Part shown: piece by piece, positions 17,243 to 26,720 of the stretch
Position numbering within the stretch: the stretch's first letter is position 1
Layout of the letters: the number at the start of each line of letters is the position of its first letter
Source of the DNA: Chelativorans sp. YIM 93263
GTDB taxonomy: Bacteria > Pseudomonadota > Alphaproteobacteria > Rhizobiales > Rhizobiaceae
Direction: 5' to 3'
DNA length: 64,000 nucleotides
NCBI RefSeq assembly: GCF_028767125.1
Contig: NZ_JAKCWP010000008.1
Span: forward strand, 1-64,000
Translations under genes and position numbers: made by a program
The notes under the pieces: generated by a model
Database searches by the model: none
The model's input: only the letters and a program-made list of their open reading frames with translations
What the model was told of the DNA's origin: nothing

Positions 17243-17493
17243 GACGTTTCCCCTTGAGATTGTTTGTAATCTTTTCTCGAAGCTGTCGTTTAACCGGCCC
17301 CGAAGTAATAATCAAACGCAAGCACCATTTCAGGTTTGTCGCAAGTGCAAAGGACGCGTTCCGGCCGCGCTCGCGTGGAGTGTCGTTTTTTTTGCATCGC
17401 GCGCCTTTTTCGGGACTGCGAGATCGTGCTTGCGCCCTTATCGCCGAACATTGTTATCTATACCGGTTATCCGAGAGTTTGGAGGAGATGTTT
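17243..17493. promoter_or_regulatory. divergent region choXWV / fhs
   Basis: A 251-bp gap holding the promoters of both units. An inverted repeat AGATT-N6-AATCT (17257-17272) lies just upstream of choX and could be an operator. A strong GGAGGAG ribosome-binding site for fhs is at 17481-17487. Confidence 0.45.
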
Positions 17494-19173
17494 ATGGCCG
17501 AGGTGAAATCCGATATCGAGATCGCGCGCGCTGCCCGGAAACAGCCCATTCAGGAGGTCGGCGGCAGGCTCGGTATTCCGTCGGAACACCTTCTCCCCTT
17601 CGGCCACGACAAGGCGAAGGTCTCGGCAGAGTTCATCGAGTCCGTACGCGGTAACGAGGACGGCAAGCTGATCCTCGTCACAGCCATCAATCCGACCCCA
17701 GCCGGAGAGGGCAAAACGACAACCACGGTCGGACTGGGAGATGGCCTGAACCGGATCGGGAAAAAGGCCGCCGTATGCATCCGTGAGGCCTCGCTCGGGC
17801 CCTGCTTCGGCATGAAGGGCGGCGCGGCCGGCGGCGGTTATGCGCAGGTCGTGCCCATGGAGGACATGAACCTGCACTTCACGGGCGATTTCCACGCCAT
17901 CACCTCTGCGCACAATCTGCTGTCCGCTCTAATCGATAACCACATCTATTGGGGCAATGAATTGGAAATCGATGTTCGCCGCGTGACGTGGCGGAGGGTG
18001 ATGGACATGAATGACCGGGCGCTACGTCAGATCGTGACGTCCCTCGGCGGCGTGCCCAACGGATTTCCGCGGGAGGCGGGCTTCGACATCACTGTCGCCT
18101 CGGAGGTGATGGCGATCCTCTGTCTGGCCACCGACCTGCGCGACCTCGAGCGCCGGCTGGGCGGCATCATCGTTGGCTATCGCCGTGACAAGGCGCCCGT
18201 CTATGCGCGCGACTTCAAGGCGGACGGCGCCATGGCAGTGCTCCTGAAGGATGCGCTTCAGCCAAATCTCGTGCAGACACTGGAGAACAATCCGGCCTTC
18301 GTCCATGGCGGGCCGTTCGCCAACATAGCCCATGGCTGCAACTCGGTCATGGCCACGACGACGGCACTCAAGCTGGCGGACTATGTGGTGACGGAGGCCG
18401 GCTTCGGTGCCGATCTCGGAGCGGAAAAATTCTTCGACATCAAGTGCCGCAAGGCGGGTCTGAAACCGTCCGCGGCCGTCATCGTTGCAACCGTGCGCGC
18501 GCTGAAGATGAACGGTGGGGTAAAGAAGGATGACCTCGGCATCGAAGATGTCGAGGCCGTGAAGAAGGGCTGCGCCAATCTCGGCCGTCACATCGAGAAT
18601 GTGAAACAGTTCGGCGTACCAGCCATCGTCGCCATCAACCATTTCCACACGGATACGCCTGCCGAGATCGAGGCTGTGAAGGCCTACGTGGCGGCGGAGG
18701 GCGAGGAGGCCGTGCTTTGCCGTCACTGGGCGGAGGGCTCCGCAGGCGCCGAGGAGCTGGCGCAAAAGGTGGTGGCGCTGGCGGAGGGCGCGGTCTCGCA
18801 ATTCGCGCCGCTCTACCACGATGATATGCCGCTCTTCGATAAGATCGACACCATCGTCAAGCGCATCTACCGCGGCTCCGGCGCCATCGCCGATAAGACC
18901 GTGCGTGCGCAGCTAAAGCAGTGGGAAGACCAAGGCTACGGCAAGCTGCCGGTCTGTATGGCCAAGACGCAGTATTCTTTCTCAACCGATCCGAACCTGC
19001 GCGGCGCACCGGTCGATCACGCCGTTCCGGTCCGAGAGGTCCGGCTTTCGGCGGGCGCAGGCTTCGTCGTCGCCATCTGCGGGGAAATCATGACCATGCC
19101 CGGTTTGCCCAAGGTGCCGTCAGCGGAGAAGATCGTGCTCAACGAGCAGGGCTATATCGAAGGGCTGTTCTGA
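17494..19173 (+). CDS. fhs: formate--tetrahydrofolate ligase
   Basis: A 559-residue enzyme (formyltetrahydrofolate synthetase) that makes 10-formyl-THF from formate, THF and ATP. The P-loop [13 protein letters not shown] is near residue 65-77, the folate-binding FDITVASE and the EAGFGADLG segment are present, and length matches the family. The frame is open 80 codons further upstream, but ATG 17494 has GGAGGAG seven bases before it and starts the conserved [11 protein letters not shown]. It feeds one-carbon metabolism; choline catabolism, which supplies one-carbon units, could explain its position beside choXWV, but that is inference. Confidence 0.95.
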   Translation: MAEVKSDIEIARAARKQPIQEVGGRLGIPSEHLLPFGHDKAKVSAEFIESVRGNEDGKLILVTAINPTPAGEGKTTTTVGLGDGLNRIGKKAAVCIREASLGPCFGMKGGAAGGGYAQVVPMEDMNLHFTGDFHAITSAHNLLSALIDNHIYWGNELEIDVRRVTWRRVMDMNDRALRQIVTSLGGVPNGFPREAGFDITVASEVMAILCLATDLRDLERRLGGIIVGYRRDKAPVYARDFKADGAMAVLLKDALQPNLVQTLENNPAFVHGGPFANIAHGCNSVMATTTALKLADYVVTEAGFGADLGAEKFFDIKCRKAGLKPSAAVIVATVRALKMNGGVKKDDLGIEDVEAVKKGCANLGRHIENVKQFGVPAIVAINHFHTDTPAEIEAVKAYVAAEGEEAVLCRHWAEGSAGAEELAQKVVALAEGAVSQFAPLYHDDMPLFDKIDTIVKRIYRGSGAIADKTVRAQLKQWEDQGYGKLPVCMAKTQYSFSTDPNLRGAPVDHAVPVREVRLSAGAGFVVAICGEIMTMPGLPKVPSAEKIVLNEQGYIEGLF

Positions 19174-19337
19174 CAAAGGCGGGCGATACCGCCGGCGATT
19201 CCTTCCCGATATGTTCGAACGATTTCCAGGTGGTGTTGCAGTTTGGATTTGGCCTACGATTCACGTAGGTCATTAGGCGCTCTTCCTGCCATGCCGGAAA
19301 GCGGCCATACAATGGCGCTAACACAAGGAGACGCTAA

Positions 19338-19976
19338 ATGACTGACTTGGTTCTCACCACCTTCGATTGGGTTCCCGAGACTCCGCGGGGCTATGTGCGT
19401 GACATACGTGTGCGTTGGGCATTGGAAGAGGCCGGGTTGCCCTATCGGGTCGAGAGCGTGCCGTTTGGCGCTCGGAATGCCGAGCATTTCTCGCACCAGC
19501 CCTTCGGCCAAGTGCCATGGTTGACCGATGGAGACATCTCGATCTTCGAGAGCGGCGCCATCATGCTTCATCTGGGCGAGCGCAGTAACGCGCTTATGCC
19601 TACCGATCCGCGTGGTCGCTGCGAGGTTCTGGAATGGCTGTTCGCCGCGCTTAATTCAGTCGAGATGGCGAGCCTGCCCTGGTCCATATTCATGTTCTCC
19701 GGTGACACCGTCGAAACGCCGGGCCGAAAGGCCCTGGACAAGTTCCTCGAAACCCGGCTCCAGCACATGGAGCCGGTCTTGGCAGGACGCGAGTGGCTGG
19801 CCGGGTCCTTCTCCGTCGCCGACATTCTCATGGCGGATGTGCTGCGCCTTATCGATCGGTTCGACGGGCTGGCGGGACATCCCGCCTGTCGTGACTATAT
19901 CCAGCGCGCCACCGCCCGGCCGTCTTTCGTGAAGGCACACGCGGACCAGATGGCGCATTTTGCTGCGGCAGACTGA
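19338..19976 (+). CDS. glutathione S-transferase family protein
   Basis: A 212-residue GST. The N-terminal thioredoxin-like domain includes the glutathione-binding GQVPWLTDGDISIFESGAI (cis-Pro and the E-S pair), and the all-helical C-terminal domain has the N-capping box SFSVADILMADVLR. AAGGAGA lies upstream of the ATG. It is monocistronic, with gaps of 160 and 110 bp. The substrate is unknown. Confidence 0.88.
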   Translation: MTDLVLTTFDWVPETPRGYVRDIRVRWALEEAGLPYRVESVPFGARNAEHFSHQPFGQVPWLTDGDISIFESGAIMLHLGERSNALMPTDPRGRCEVLEWLFAALNSVEMASLPWSIFMFSGDTVETPGRKALDKFLETRLQHMEPVLAGREWLAGSFSVADILMADVLRLIDRFDGLAGHPACRDYIQRATARPSFVKAHADQMAHFAAAD

Positions 19977-20086
19977 GCAACACCAGTGTCCGCTTTCGCC
20001 AGCGTACGGTTCAAAGCCGACCGTGGTGGTAGCACGCAAAGCCGAAATTCGAACCGAGATAATACCAAGAGCTTGGCACGAGTTGT

Positions 20087-20494
20087 TCAGGCGTGCTCGG
20101 CCGGTTGGTGAACCTCTGTGACGGTCAGCCGGTGCGTTTTGCCATTGCGCGCCATCCAGTCGATCGACTGGCCTGGCGAAAGGCCGATCAGCGCGGTGCC
20201 GAAAGGCGTGGTGATGGAGATCTTGCCGGCGGCGATATCCGCATCGCCGGGAAAAACCAGCGTTGCCGTCTGGGGTTCGCCGTCGTCGGCGGTATAAGTG
20301 ATCGTCGAGCCCATACGCACGACGTTCTCCGGAAGCTTGGAGTCCTCGACAATACGAGCCCGTTCCAATTCGGTGATCAGGACGTCGGCGAGCGCCGGCT
20401 CGCGATCCTCGATCACGTCGGCAAGTCCAAGGAGACGGTCATGATCGCTCCTGGAGATAACGATCTTCGGCTTCCGCGCTGTCTTATTCGGCAT
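20087..20494 (-). CDS. rnk: GreA/Rnk-like transcription factor (nucleoside diphosphate kinase regulator)
   Basis: A 135-residue protein with an N-terminal short helical region starting with the basic KPKIVISRSDHDRL and a C-terminal GreA/GreB FKBP-like domain (VRMGSTITYTADDGE, then TPFGTALIGLSPGQSIDW). This is the Rnk layout, a coiled-coil-shortened relative of Gre factors that binds RNA polymerase. ATG 20494 is chosen over an upstream in-frame ATG, whose 40-residue extension looks non-coding. Rnk and other short Gre-like factors are hard to separate by eye. Confidence 0.82.
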   Translation of the reverse strand: MPNKTARKPKIVISRSDHDRLLGLADVIEDREPALADVLITELERARIVEDSKLPENVVRMGSTITYTADDGEPQTATLVFPGDADIAAGKISITTPFGTALIGLSPGQSIDWMARNGKTHRLTVTEVHQPAEHA

Positions 20495-20793
20495 TTGTCC
20501 CGTCCATATGTTCCGAAACACCGTTCTGGATTGAATATGAAATTTGCGCCTGGGTAACTTTCCGCGGCTGACACCGCGGCATCTTCGCCCCCGTGGTCCG
20601 GAGGCGCATAGCACCGAACCCCGGGGCTAGTGTCCCTTGAAGGGACACTTCCGAAGAGAACAGGAGGGGATGCGCGAAAGCTTGTTCATGATGGAAAGGT
20701 GGGGCGGATGCCCGGTGCTGTCAAGAACGATAAACCAGCGGCAACCGCGGCCTACTACTGAATACGCCTTAATAGGTAGGTGTTTCGAACGCC
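20495..20793. other. gene-free stretch with two palindromes
   Basis: No supported gene. It contains CCGCGG-N6-CCGCGG (20562-20579) and a perfect 9-bp palindrome AGTGTCCCT-TGA-AGGGACACT (20629-20649), which may be the end of the upstream minus-strand protease transcript or a small dispersed repeat. Neither has a T-run. Confidence 0.45.
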
Positions 20794-21930
20794 CTACACG
20801 CCTCGCGACCAGGGTTCAGCCCGTTTGCGGCGCATGCGTCCAAAACGAAAACCTTCGGGCATGGCCGAGCGAACCATCATCATCTCGCCGATGGTTTCGT
20901 GCGTCAGGAGCCCGACCAGGCGGTCGCCGCTGTCCACGACTGCTACGGCCGGCGCGCTGTTCTCCTGCATCAGGCGGAACCCTTCCGTCAGGCTTTGCCG
21001 GCGATGAACCTTGGGCACATCGGTGCGCATTACTTGTACAACGGGAGTGTCCGGGCCTGGGTCCTTCAGAGCCGCGATCATGTCGTTACGCGTCAGGAGT
21101 CCTTCCAGATGGCCGTTGCTAGCCACAATGGGAAACTCGCTTTGGGTGGTGGCGAGCAGCCGGTCGATGGCCTCGCCGATACTTGCCGAGCGGTCGAGCG
21201 CTGCATATTCGGTGATCATTACATCGCCGGTCAGGACACTGTTGGAGATGTCGCGTATTTGCGCGTTCTGCGCTTCCGCCGCTGCCGCCAGATAGACGAA
21301 AATTGCGATAAAGATGAGCAGCGGATTGTAAAGCAGACCGAGAAAGCCGAACAGGAAGGCCAGGCCCTGGCCGATATTGGCGGCGATCTGTGTCGCGCGC
21401 GCCCAGGTGAGCCGCGTGGCCAGCAGCGCGCGCAGCACGCGTCCGCCGTCCATCGGGAAGGCCGGGATCATATTAAACAGGACGAGAAAAACATTCACGC
21501 CGGCGAGCCGCACGAGGAAGTCGGCGCGCGGATTTTCCACCTGCAGCATCTGTTCAATGCCTGCCGTTCCGCCCAGTGCGATGAAGATGATTGCGGCAAT
21601 GACGACATTCACCAGTGGTCCGGCCACCGCGATGAAGAATTCCTGGCCCGGCTCCTCGGGCATGCGTTCCAGCCGCGCCAACCCTCCAATCGGGAGCAGT
21701 GTGATATCCGGCGTACGAATGCCGTAGCGGCGTGCGGCGAGTGCATGGCCGAACTCATGCAGCACCACGCAGGCGAAAATGGCGAGAATGAAAGCTACGC
21801 CTTCCCAGGCTGCGGCAGCGCCGCCGATCTGGTAATGCATGAACCAGATCCATATCAGGAGCAGGAAAAAGGTAACGTGTACTCGCACAACCGTGCCCGC
21901 GAACTTACCGATGCTGAAAGACCATCTCAT
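20794..21930 (-). CDS. site-2 protease family zinc metalloprotease with two CBS domains
   Basis: A 378-residue M50 intramembrane protease. The zinc site HEFGH follows the second transmembrane helix (VVLHEFGHALAARRYG), and the third ligand lies in NMIPAFPMDGGRVLRALLA. After about six helices, two C-terminal CBS domains (about 245-365) are expected to bind nucleotides and regulate activity. Such proteins cleave anti-sigma factors or other membrane substrates; none is encoded next door. Divergent from the PAP2 gene. Confidence 0.9.
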   Translation of the reverse strand: MRWSFSIGKFAGTVVRVHVTFFLLLIWIWFMHYQIGGAAAAWEGVAFILAIFACVVLHEFGHALAARRYGIRTPDITLLPIGGLARLERMPEEPGQEFFIAVAGPLVNVVIAAIIFIALGGTAGIEQMLQVENPRADFLVRLAGVNVFLVLFNMIPAFPMDGGRVLRALLATRLTWARATQIAANIGQGLAFLFGFLGLLYNPLLIFIAIFVYLAAAAEAQNAQIRDISNSVLTGDVMITEYAALDRSASIGEAIDRLLATTQSEFPIVASNGHLEGLLTRNDMIAALKDPGPDTPVVQVMRTDVPKVHRRQSLTEGFRLMQENSAPAVAVVDSGDRLVGLLTHETIGEMMMVRSAMPEGFRFGRMRRKRAEPWSRGV

Positions 21931-22031
21931 TGCAGGCGTGCTCCCATTGATGGAAACCGAACAAAACCAATGTACTGCACATTTGTCACCACTGCGCGAA
22001 TTTCAAGCACGCGGCACGGCACGGAGGCGAA

Positions 22032-22760
22032 ATGGCCTTTACGATGAGTGATATAGAACGGATCACGAGCAATCTGCTTCGCGGTATAGCGCGCCGGCGC
22101 GAGGCGCTGGTGCCCGTTGTGGTCCTCGGGCTGCTTGCATTCGGCGCATATGTCTTTCTCGCTATTGCCGACGAGGTGGCGGAGGGGGAAATTCGCGAGT
22201 TTGACGAACTCCTGTTTCTGGCCTTGCGCGTTGCGGATAACCCTGAACAGCCGCTCGGGCCGCCTTGGCTCGAGGAGGCGGCGCTGGAGATCACGGCACT
22301 CGGCGGTTATGCGCTCATCATCCTTGCCGTTGCCGTGGTAACGGGCTTGCTGATCGTCACCCGGCGTTATGGCGCGGCGCTTTACACGATCCTTACCGTC
22401 AGTTCGGGCGTTCTGTTGTCTTATTTCTCAAAGCTGTATTTCGCGCGTCCGCGTCCCGATCTGGTCGAGCATCTTGATATAACCCACACAGCCAGCTTCC
22501 CGAGCGGCCACGCGGTCGCAATCACCGTTGCGTATTTCACGCTTGCAGCGCTCGTCATCCGCTTTTTCGATGATTTGCGCGTGCGCATCTACGTGGTCTG
22601 CGTCGCTGTGGCGATCTCCATGCTTGTCGGGTTGAGCCGCATCTATCTGGGGGTTCACTGGCCGAGTGATGTTGCTGCCGGCTGGGCGCTTGGCGTTGCG
22701 TGGGCAAGCCTGACATGGCTTTTGGGCTCGGCGCTGCGCTTCTGGCGGGGCAGCCACTAA
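22032..22760 (+). CDS. PAP2-family membrane phosphatase
   Basis: A 242-residue membrane protein with about six helices and the three-part acid phosphatase signature: KLYFARPRP, FPSGH, and SRIYLGVHWPSD. It probably dephosphorylates a lipid phosphate or undecaprenyl pyrophosphate on the outer face of the inner membrane. GGAGG lies five bases before ATG 22032. Confidence 0.88.
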   Translation: MAFTMSDIERITSNLLRGIARRREALVPVVVLGLLAFGAYVFLAIADEVAEGEIREFDELLFLALRVADNPEQPLGPPWLEEAALEITALGGYALIILAVAVVTGLLIVTRRYGAALYTILTVSSGVLLSYFSKLYFARPRPDLVEHLDITHTASFPSGHAVAITVAYFTLAALVIRFFDDLRVRIYVVCVAVAISMLVGLSRIYLGVHWPSDVAAGWALGVAWASLTWLLGSALRFWRGSH

Positions 22761-22811
22761 TGGCCTCACTGGTTCCACGTGATGCCAGTCTGGTCAACCT
22801 GACCAAAATGG

Positions 22812-22839
22812 TTGCGCTGCTCCGCTTCCGCGGCTATGG
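22812..22839 (+). promoter_or_regulatory. candidate trpL promoter
   Basis: TTGCGC (22812-22817) and CTATGG (22834-22839) with a 16-base spacer would place the transcript start on, or one base from, the A of the trpL ATG at 22848. No Shine-Dalgarno sequence precedes that ATG. A leaderless trpL mRNA is known in Sinorhizobium meliloti. The hexamers are weak and the call is inferred. Confidence 0.4.
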
Positions 22840-22847
22840 ATGACGGC

Positions 22848-22892
22848 ATGAACACGATCTCGAACGCAAAGCTTTGGTGGTGGGCCCGCTAG
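22848..22892 (+). CDS. trpL: trp leader peptide TrpL
   Basis: A 14-codon ORF encoding MNTISNAKLWWWAR, with three consecutive Trp codons followed by Ala-Arg and TAG. The S. meliloti leader peptide likewise ends in WWWAR. Ribosome stalling at the Trp codons when Trp-tRNA is scarce should prevent the downstream terminator from forming. It lies 111 bp upstream of trpE(G). It is too short for ordinary gene finding but is well supported by codon content, position and the attenuator. Confidence 0.93.
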   Translation: MNTISNAKLWWWAR

Positions 22893-22962
22893 AAGAGCGG
22901 CCGGCACGAGCGTGTGCGTGTAACCTTTGTATGGCCGCAGGTGAGAACCGGGCGGCCATTTT
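22886..22962 (+). terminator. trp attenuator: competing antiterminator and terminator hairpins
   Basis: Three exclusive pairings are visible. Segment 1:2 is CCGCT (22886-22890) with AGCGG (22896-22900). The antiterminator 2:3 is GCGGCC (22897-22902) with GGCCGC (22933-22938). The terminator 3:4 is ATGGCCGC (22931-22938) with GCGGCCAT (22952-22959), 8 bp, ending in TTTT (22959-22962). This is the textbook order for Trp-peptide-controlled attenuation. Confidence 0.9.
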
Positions 22963-23003
22963 CATGATCAGGCTTCCCGGCAACGCCTCAACGGGAGCAG
23001 GAA

Positions 23004-25193
23004 ATGAGCGTGGAAGTCTTGGAAAACGCAGGGGAGCGCTTCGTCACCGCGGGCGGGATCGCAATGGTTCGCAGCCGGCGCGAGACGCCCTATGGCAATG
23101 CACTAAACGCCTATATCGACGCGCTGGATTCGCGCCGGGGCGCGGTCTTCTCCTCCAATTACGAATATCCCGGCCGCTACACGCGCTGGGACACGGCCAT
23201 CATCGATCCGCCTCTCGTCATTTCCGCGCGTGGGCGCGCCATGAAGATCGAGGCACTCAACAAGCGCGGCGAGGTCATGCTGCCGGCCATCGTCGGCGTT
23301 GTTGAACCACTTTCGGAAGTAACGGTCACGGAGCGGAGCAAGCGCCTGCTCGCAGTCATGATCGCGGAGCCCACCAGCATCGCGACGGAAGAGGAGCGCT
23401 CCCGGGTTCCTTCCGTTTTCACCGTGTTGAGAGCGATAACCGACCTCTTTCACACCGAGGACGACAGCAATCTCGGCCTATACGGCGCTTTCGGCTACGA
23501 TCTTGCCTTCCAGTTCGACCCGGTGAAGCTGCAACTCGAGCGACCCGAAAGCCAGCGCGATCTGGTGCTTTTTCTTCCGGATGAAATTCTCGTGGTGGAC
23601 CACCACGCCGCGAAGGCATGGCACAACCGCTATGACTATTCCGGCGAGGGCTTTTCCACCGAAGGCATGGTTCGGGAAGGGCGCGAGGAGCCCTTCAAGC
23701 CGGCCGATCGGGTGCCCCCGCGTGCCGACCATGAGCCCGGCGAGTACGCCAAGCTGGTGGAAAAGGCGAAGGAGAGCTTCCGCCGCGGCGATCTTTTCGA
23801 GGTCGTGCCGGGACAAATGTTCTTCGAGCGCTGTCAAAACCGGCCCTCCGACATCTTCCGCCGCCTGAAGCAGATCAATCCCTCGCCCTATTCGTTCTTC
23901 ATCAATCTGGGCAGCCAGGAATATCTTATCGGCGCATCGCCCGAGATGTTCGTGCGCGTGTCCGGCCGGCGGGTCGAGACCTGCCCGATCTCCGGCACGA
24001 TCAAACGCGGAGAGGATGCGATTTCCGACTCCGAGCAGATCCTGAAGCTGCTCAATTCGAAGAAGGACGAGTCGGAGCTGACCATGTGCTCCGATGTGGA
24101 CCGCAATGATAAGAGCCGGGTCTGCGAGCCGGGCTCGGTGCGTGTGATCGGGCGCAGGCAGATCGAGATGTATTCGCGTCTCATCCATACGGTGGATCAC
24201 ATCGAGGGCCGTTTGCGCGAAGGCATGGATGCCTATGACGCGTTCCTGTCTCATGCCTGGGCGGTCACTGTCACAGGTGCGCCGAAATTGTGGGCCATGC
24301 GTTTCATCGAGGAAAACGAAAAGAGCCCGCGGGCATGGTATGGCGGCGCGGTCGGCATGGTGCATTTCAACGGCGACATGAATACCGGGCTGACGCTGAG
24401 AACGATCCGCATCAAGGACGGCATCGGCGAAGTTAGGGCCGGGGCGACACTGCTCTTTGATTCCAATGGCGAGGAAGAAGAAGCGGAAACGGAGCTCAAG
24501 GCATCGGCGATGCTTGCGGCTATTCGCGATGCAGGGAAAACCAATATGGCGAACGAGGCGAGAGAGACGGCAAAGGTCGGTGAGGGCGTGAAGGTCCTGC
24601 TCGTCGACCATGAGGATTCCTTCGTCCACACGCTGGCCAATTATTTCCGCCAGACCGGGGCGGAGGTCGTCACGGTGCGCACGCCCGTGGCCGAAAGCGT
24701 GTTCGACAGCGTCAGTCCGGACCTGGTGGTGCTGTCGCCAGGGCCGGGCACGCCGGAAGATTTCGACTGCAAGGCGACCATCAAGAAGGCGCGGGCGCGG
24801 GACTTGCCGATCTTCGGCGTGTGCCTCGGTCTTCAGGCGCTTGTCGTCGCCTATGGCGGCGATCTGCGGCATCTGCACGAGCCGATGCACGGGAAACCCT
24901 CGCGCATCCGCGCTAGCGGCAACAGCCTGGTTTTCTCCGGCTTGCCGCACGAGGTCACGGTCGGGCGCTATCACTCCATCTTCGCCGATCCGGCGGTCTT
25001 GCCGAAGTGTTTCGTCGTGACCGGTGAGACGGAGGACGGCGTTGTCATGGCCGTGGAGCATGAAAGCGAACCGGTGGCGGCGGTGCAGTTTCACCCCGAA
25101 TCCATCATGACGCTGGGGCAGAATGCCGGAATGCGCATGATCGAGAACGTCGTGGCACACTTGCCGCGCAAGGCGAAGGTTAAGGCGGCGTGA
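23004..25193 (+). CDS. trpE(G): anthranilate synthase, fused TrpE and TrpG
   Basis: A 729-residue fusion of chorismate-using component I (about 1-515) and the glutamine amidotransferase (about 530-729), the form typical of rhizobia. The TrpE half has the chorismate-site segments [28 protein letters not shown] and [15 protein letters not shown]. The TrpG half has the nucleophile in [10 protein letters not shown] and the His-Glu pair in VQFHPESIM. It catalyses the first committed step of tryptophan synthesis. Expression is controlled by the trpL attenuator immediately upstream. The rest of the trp pathway is not in the window. Confidence 0.96.
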   Translation: MSVEVLENAGERFVTAGGIAMVRSRRETPYGNALNAYIDALDSRRGAVFSSNYEYPGRYTRWDTAIIDPPLVISARGRAMKIEALNKRGEVMLPAIVGVVEPLSEVTVTERSKRLLAVMIAEPTSIATEEERSRVPSVFTVLRAITDLFHTEDDSNLGLYGAFGYDLAFQFDPVKLQLERPESQRDLVLFLPDEILVVDHHAAKAWHNRYDYSGEGFSTEGMVREGREEPFKPADRVPPRADHEPGEYAKLVEKAKESFRRGDLFEVVPGQMFFERCQNRPSDIFRRLKQINPSPYSFFINLGSQEYLIGASPEMFVRVSGRRVETCPISGTIKRGEDAISDSEQILKLLNSKKDESELTMCSDVDRNDKSRVCEPGSVRVIGRRQIEMYSRLIHTVDHIEGRLREGMDAYDAFLSHAWAVTVTGAPKLWAMRFIEENEKSPRAWYGGAVGMVHFNGDMNTGLTLRTIRIKDGIGEVRAGATLLFDSNGEEEEAETELKASAMLAAIRDAGKTNMANEARETAKVGEGVKVLLVDHEDSFVHTLANYFRQTGAEVVTVRTPVAESVFDSVSPDLVVLSPGPGTPEDFDCKATIKKARARDLPIFGVCLGLQALVVAYGGDLRHLHEPMHGKPSRIRASGNSLVFSGLPHEVTVGRYHSIFADPAVLPKCFVVTGETEDGVVMAVEHESEPVAAVQFHPESIMTLGQNAGMRMIENVVAHLPRKAKVKAA

Positions 25194-25203
25194 GACGCAG
25201 CCT

Positions 25204-25341
25204 GGGCGCCAGTTCTTCCTCCTTGAGGAGAGGGTGGACACCCGCCCTCGCGCGGCTGGAAGGGTGGGGTCGGGCTACGCCGGGCTCTGCCGAACGGACC
25301 CCCTCTGGCGTGGCGCGCCATCTCCCCCTCAAGGGGGGAGA
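25204..25341. repeat. G+C-rich palindromic intergenic element (RIME-like)
   Basis: A 138-bp segment between trpE(G) and the CDF gene opens with CTCC-TTGA-GGAG and closes with CTCCCCC-TCAA-GGGGGAG (25322-25340). Between them are further short complementary G/C blocks, including CGGGCTACGCCGGGCTCTGC. It resembles the mosaic palindromic elements dispersed between rhizobial genes. Only one copy occurs in the window, so repeat status is inferred. Confidence 0.5.
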
Positions 25342-25353
25342 AAACGCCTAGCT

Positions 25354-26247
25354 ATGCCATACAGCTCCACGGTCCGCCGCCTCTCCTTCTGGTCCATCAT
25401 CGTCGGCGCGGGAATTTTCGCGCTGAAGCTCGTTGCCTGGTGGCTGACCGGCTCGGTAGCGCTGTTTTCCGATGCCATGGAATCGATCGTCAACATCGTC
25501 GCCGCGGGGGTGGCCTGGTATGCGATCCGTGTTTCGCACGAGCCGGCGGACGAGAACCATCCATTCGGACATCACAAGGCGGAGTATCTGTCGGCCGTTC
25601 TTGAAGGCGCGTTGATCGTCGTTGCTGCGCTTCTCATTCTGCGCGAGGCGGCAGTCGCCTTTTACACGCCCCACCAATTGCGCGAACTGGGTGTTGGTCT
25701 GGCGATCAGCGGCCTTGCGGCGGTGGGCAATGGCGTGTGGGCTTTCATCCTGATGCGGGTGGGGCGTGCTGCTCGGTCACCGGCTCTGGTGGCGGATGGC
25801 CGGCATCTATGGACTGATGTGGTCACCTCGGCGGGGGTGATTATTGGGCTCCTGCTGGCGCTTGTCACCGGCTGGCTGTGGCTCGACCCGCTGATGGCGG
25901 TTGTCGTTGCCGTGAATATTCTATGGCATGGCTGGTACATGGTGAGTTCTTCGGTGCAAGGCCTTATGGACGTGGCGGTGGATCCGGAGGATCGCGCCGA
26001 CATCGAGCGCATCGTGGCCGCCAACAGCGACGAAGCGCTCGAATTTCACGATCTCAAGACGCGTGAAGCCGGCCGTGTCCGTTTTATCGAGTTTCACTTG
26101 GTCGTGCCCTCCGACATGACGGTGGAGCGGGCGCACGAGATGTGCGACCGCATCGAGGATGCGCTAGAGCGGCAACTTTCAGGTATCCGCGTTACGATCC
26201 ACGTCGAGCCTACACACAAGGCCAAGAACGGCAACGACAGGCGCTAG
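25354..26247 (+). CDS. cation diffusion facilitator (CDF) metal efflux protein
   Basis: A 297-residue CDF transporter with six predicted helices. Helix II carries the metal site in LFSDAMESIVNI, a His/Asp-bearing loop follows (HPFGHHKAEYLSAV), helix V has DGRHLWTDVVTSAGV (His and Asp ligands), and a cytoplasmic ferredoxin-like domain occupies about 205-290. Family members export Zn, Fe, Co, Cd or Mn in exchange for protons. ATG 25354 is used because the open frame upstream is the repeat element, not protein-like. Confidence 0.88.
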   Translation: MPYSSTVRRLSFWSIIVGAGIFALKLVAWWLTGSVALFSDAMESIVNIVAAGVAWYAIRVSHEPADENHPFGHHKAEYLSAVLEGALIVVAALLILREAAVAFYTPHQLRELGVGLAISGLAAVGNGVWAFILMRVGRAARSPALVADGRHLWTDVVTSAGVIIGLLLALVTGWLWLDPLMAVVVAVNILWHGWYMVSSSVQGLMDVAVDPEDRADIERIVAANSDEALEFHDLKTREAGRVRFIEFHLVVPSDMTVERAHEMCDRIEDALERQLSGIRVTIHVEPTHKAKNGNDRR

Positions 26248-26293
26248 GGCCTGTAGCAGTTCACACCTACTCGCAGGCCCCGAAGGCGACGCC

Positions 26294-26710
26294 TCAGCTT
26301 TTCTCGCTCAACGGCACGTCGGGATATTTTTCGACGATTGATTTCACCTCTTCGGAGTAATCCTCCACCTCCTGGATCCGACGGATCTCGATCGTTTCGT
26401 TCGGAGAGCCCGGGCAGCGCTTGGCCCACTCGATCGCATCCTGCAGCGTCGGCACGTCAATAATCCAGTAGCCGCCGATCACCTCCTTCGCCTCGATAAA
26501 GGGCCCGTCGATGACGACCGGCTCGCCGCTCGCGAAGGATACGCGGGCGCCGGAGGAGGGCGGATGCAGCCCATCAAGCGAGACCAGAACGCCAGCCTGC
26601 TGTAGCTCCTCGTTGTATTTCATCATCGCGTCCACCGCGTCGGCCGGCAGATCCAGTTCGGGTCCGGCGCTTTCATAACCGGCGGGGATCATCAGCATCA
26701 TATAGCGCAT
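26294..26710 (-). CDS. YCII/DGPF-domain protein
   Basis: A 138-residue protein starting MRYMMLMIPAGY and containing the VIDGPFIEAKEVIGGYWII core of the YCII-related (DGPF) family, a dimeric ferredoxin-like fold related to muconolactone isomerases. Many members sit beside ECF sigma factors of the SigJ/ECF41-42 type, but none is found here. AGGAG precedes ATG 26710. The upstream gene's restored frame ends 10 bp before this start, so the two are coupled. Its reaction is unknown. Confidence 0.85.
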   Translation of the reverse strand: MRYMMLMIPAGYESAGPELDLPADAVDAMMKYNEELQQAGVLVSLDGLHPPSSGARVSFASGEPVVIDGPFIEAKEVIGGYWIIDVPTLQDAIEWAKRCPGSPNETIEIRRIQEVEDYSEEVKSIVEKYPDVPLSEKS

Positions 26711-26720
26711 GGTCTTTCTC

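Noticed and set aside
23478-25241. A long minus-strand frame opposite trpE(G).
   Set aside because: It is antisense to a certain gene and has no recognisable family. Such shadow frames are common in G+C-rich genomes.
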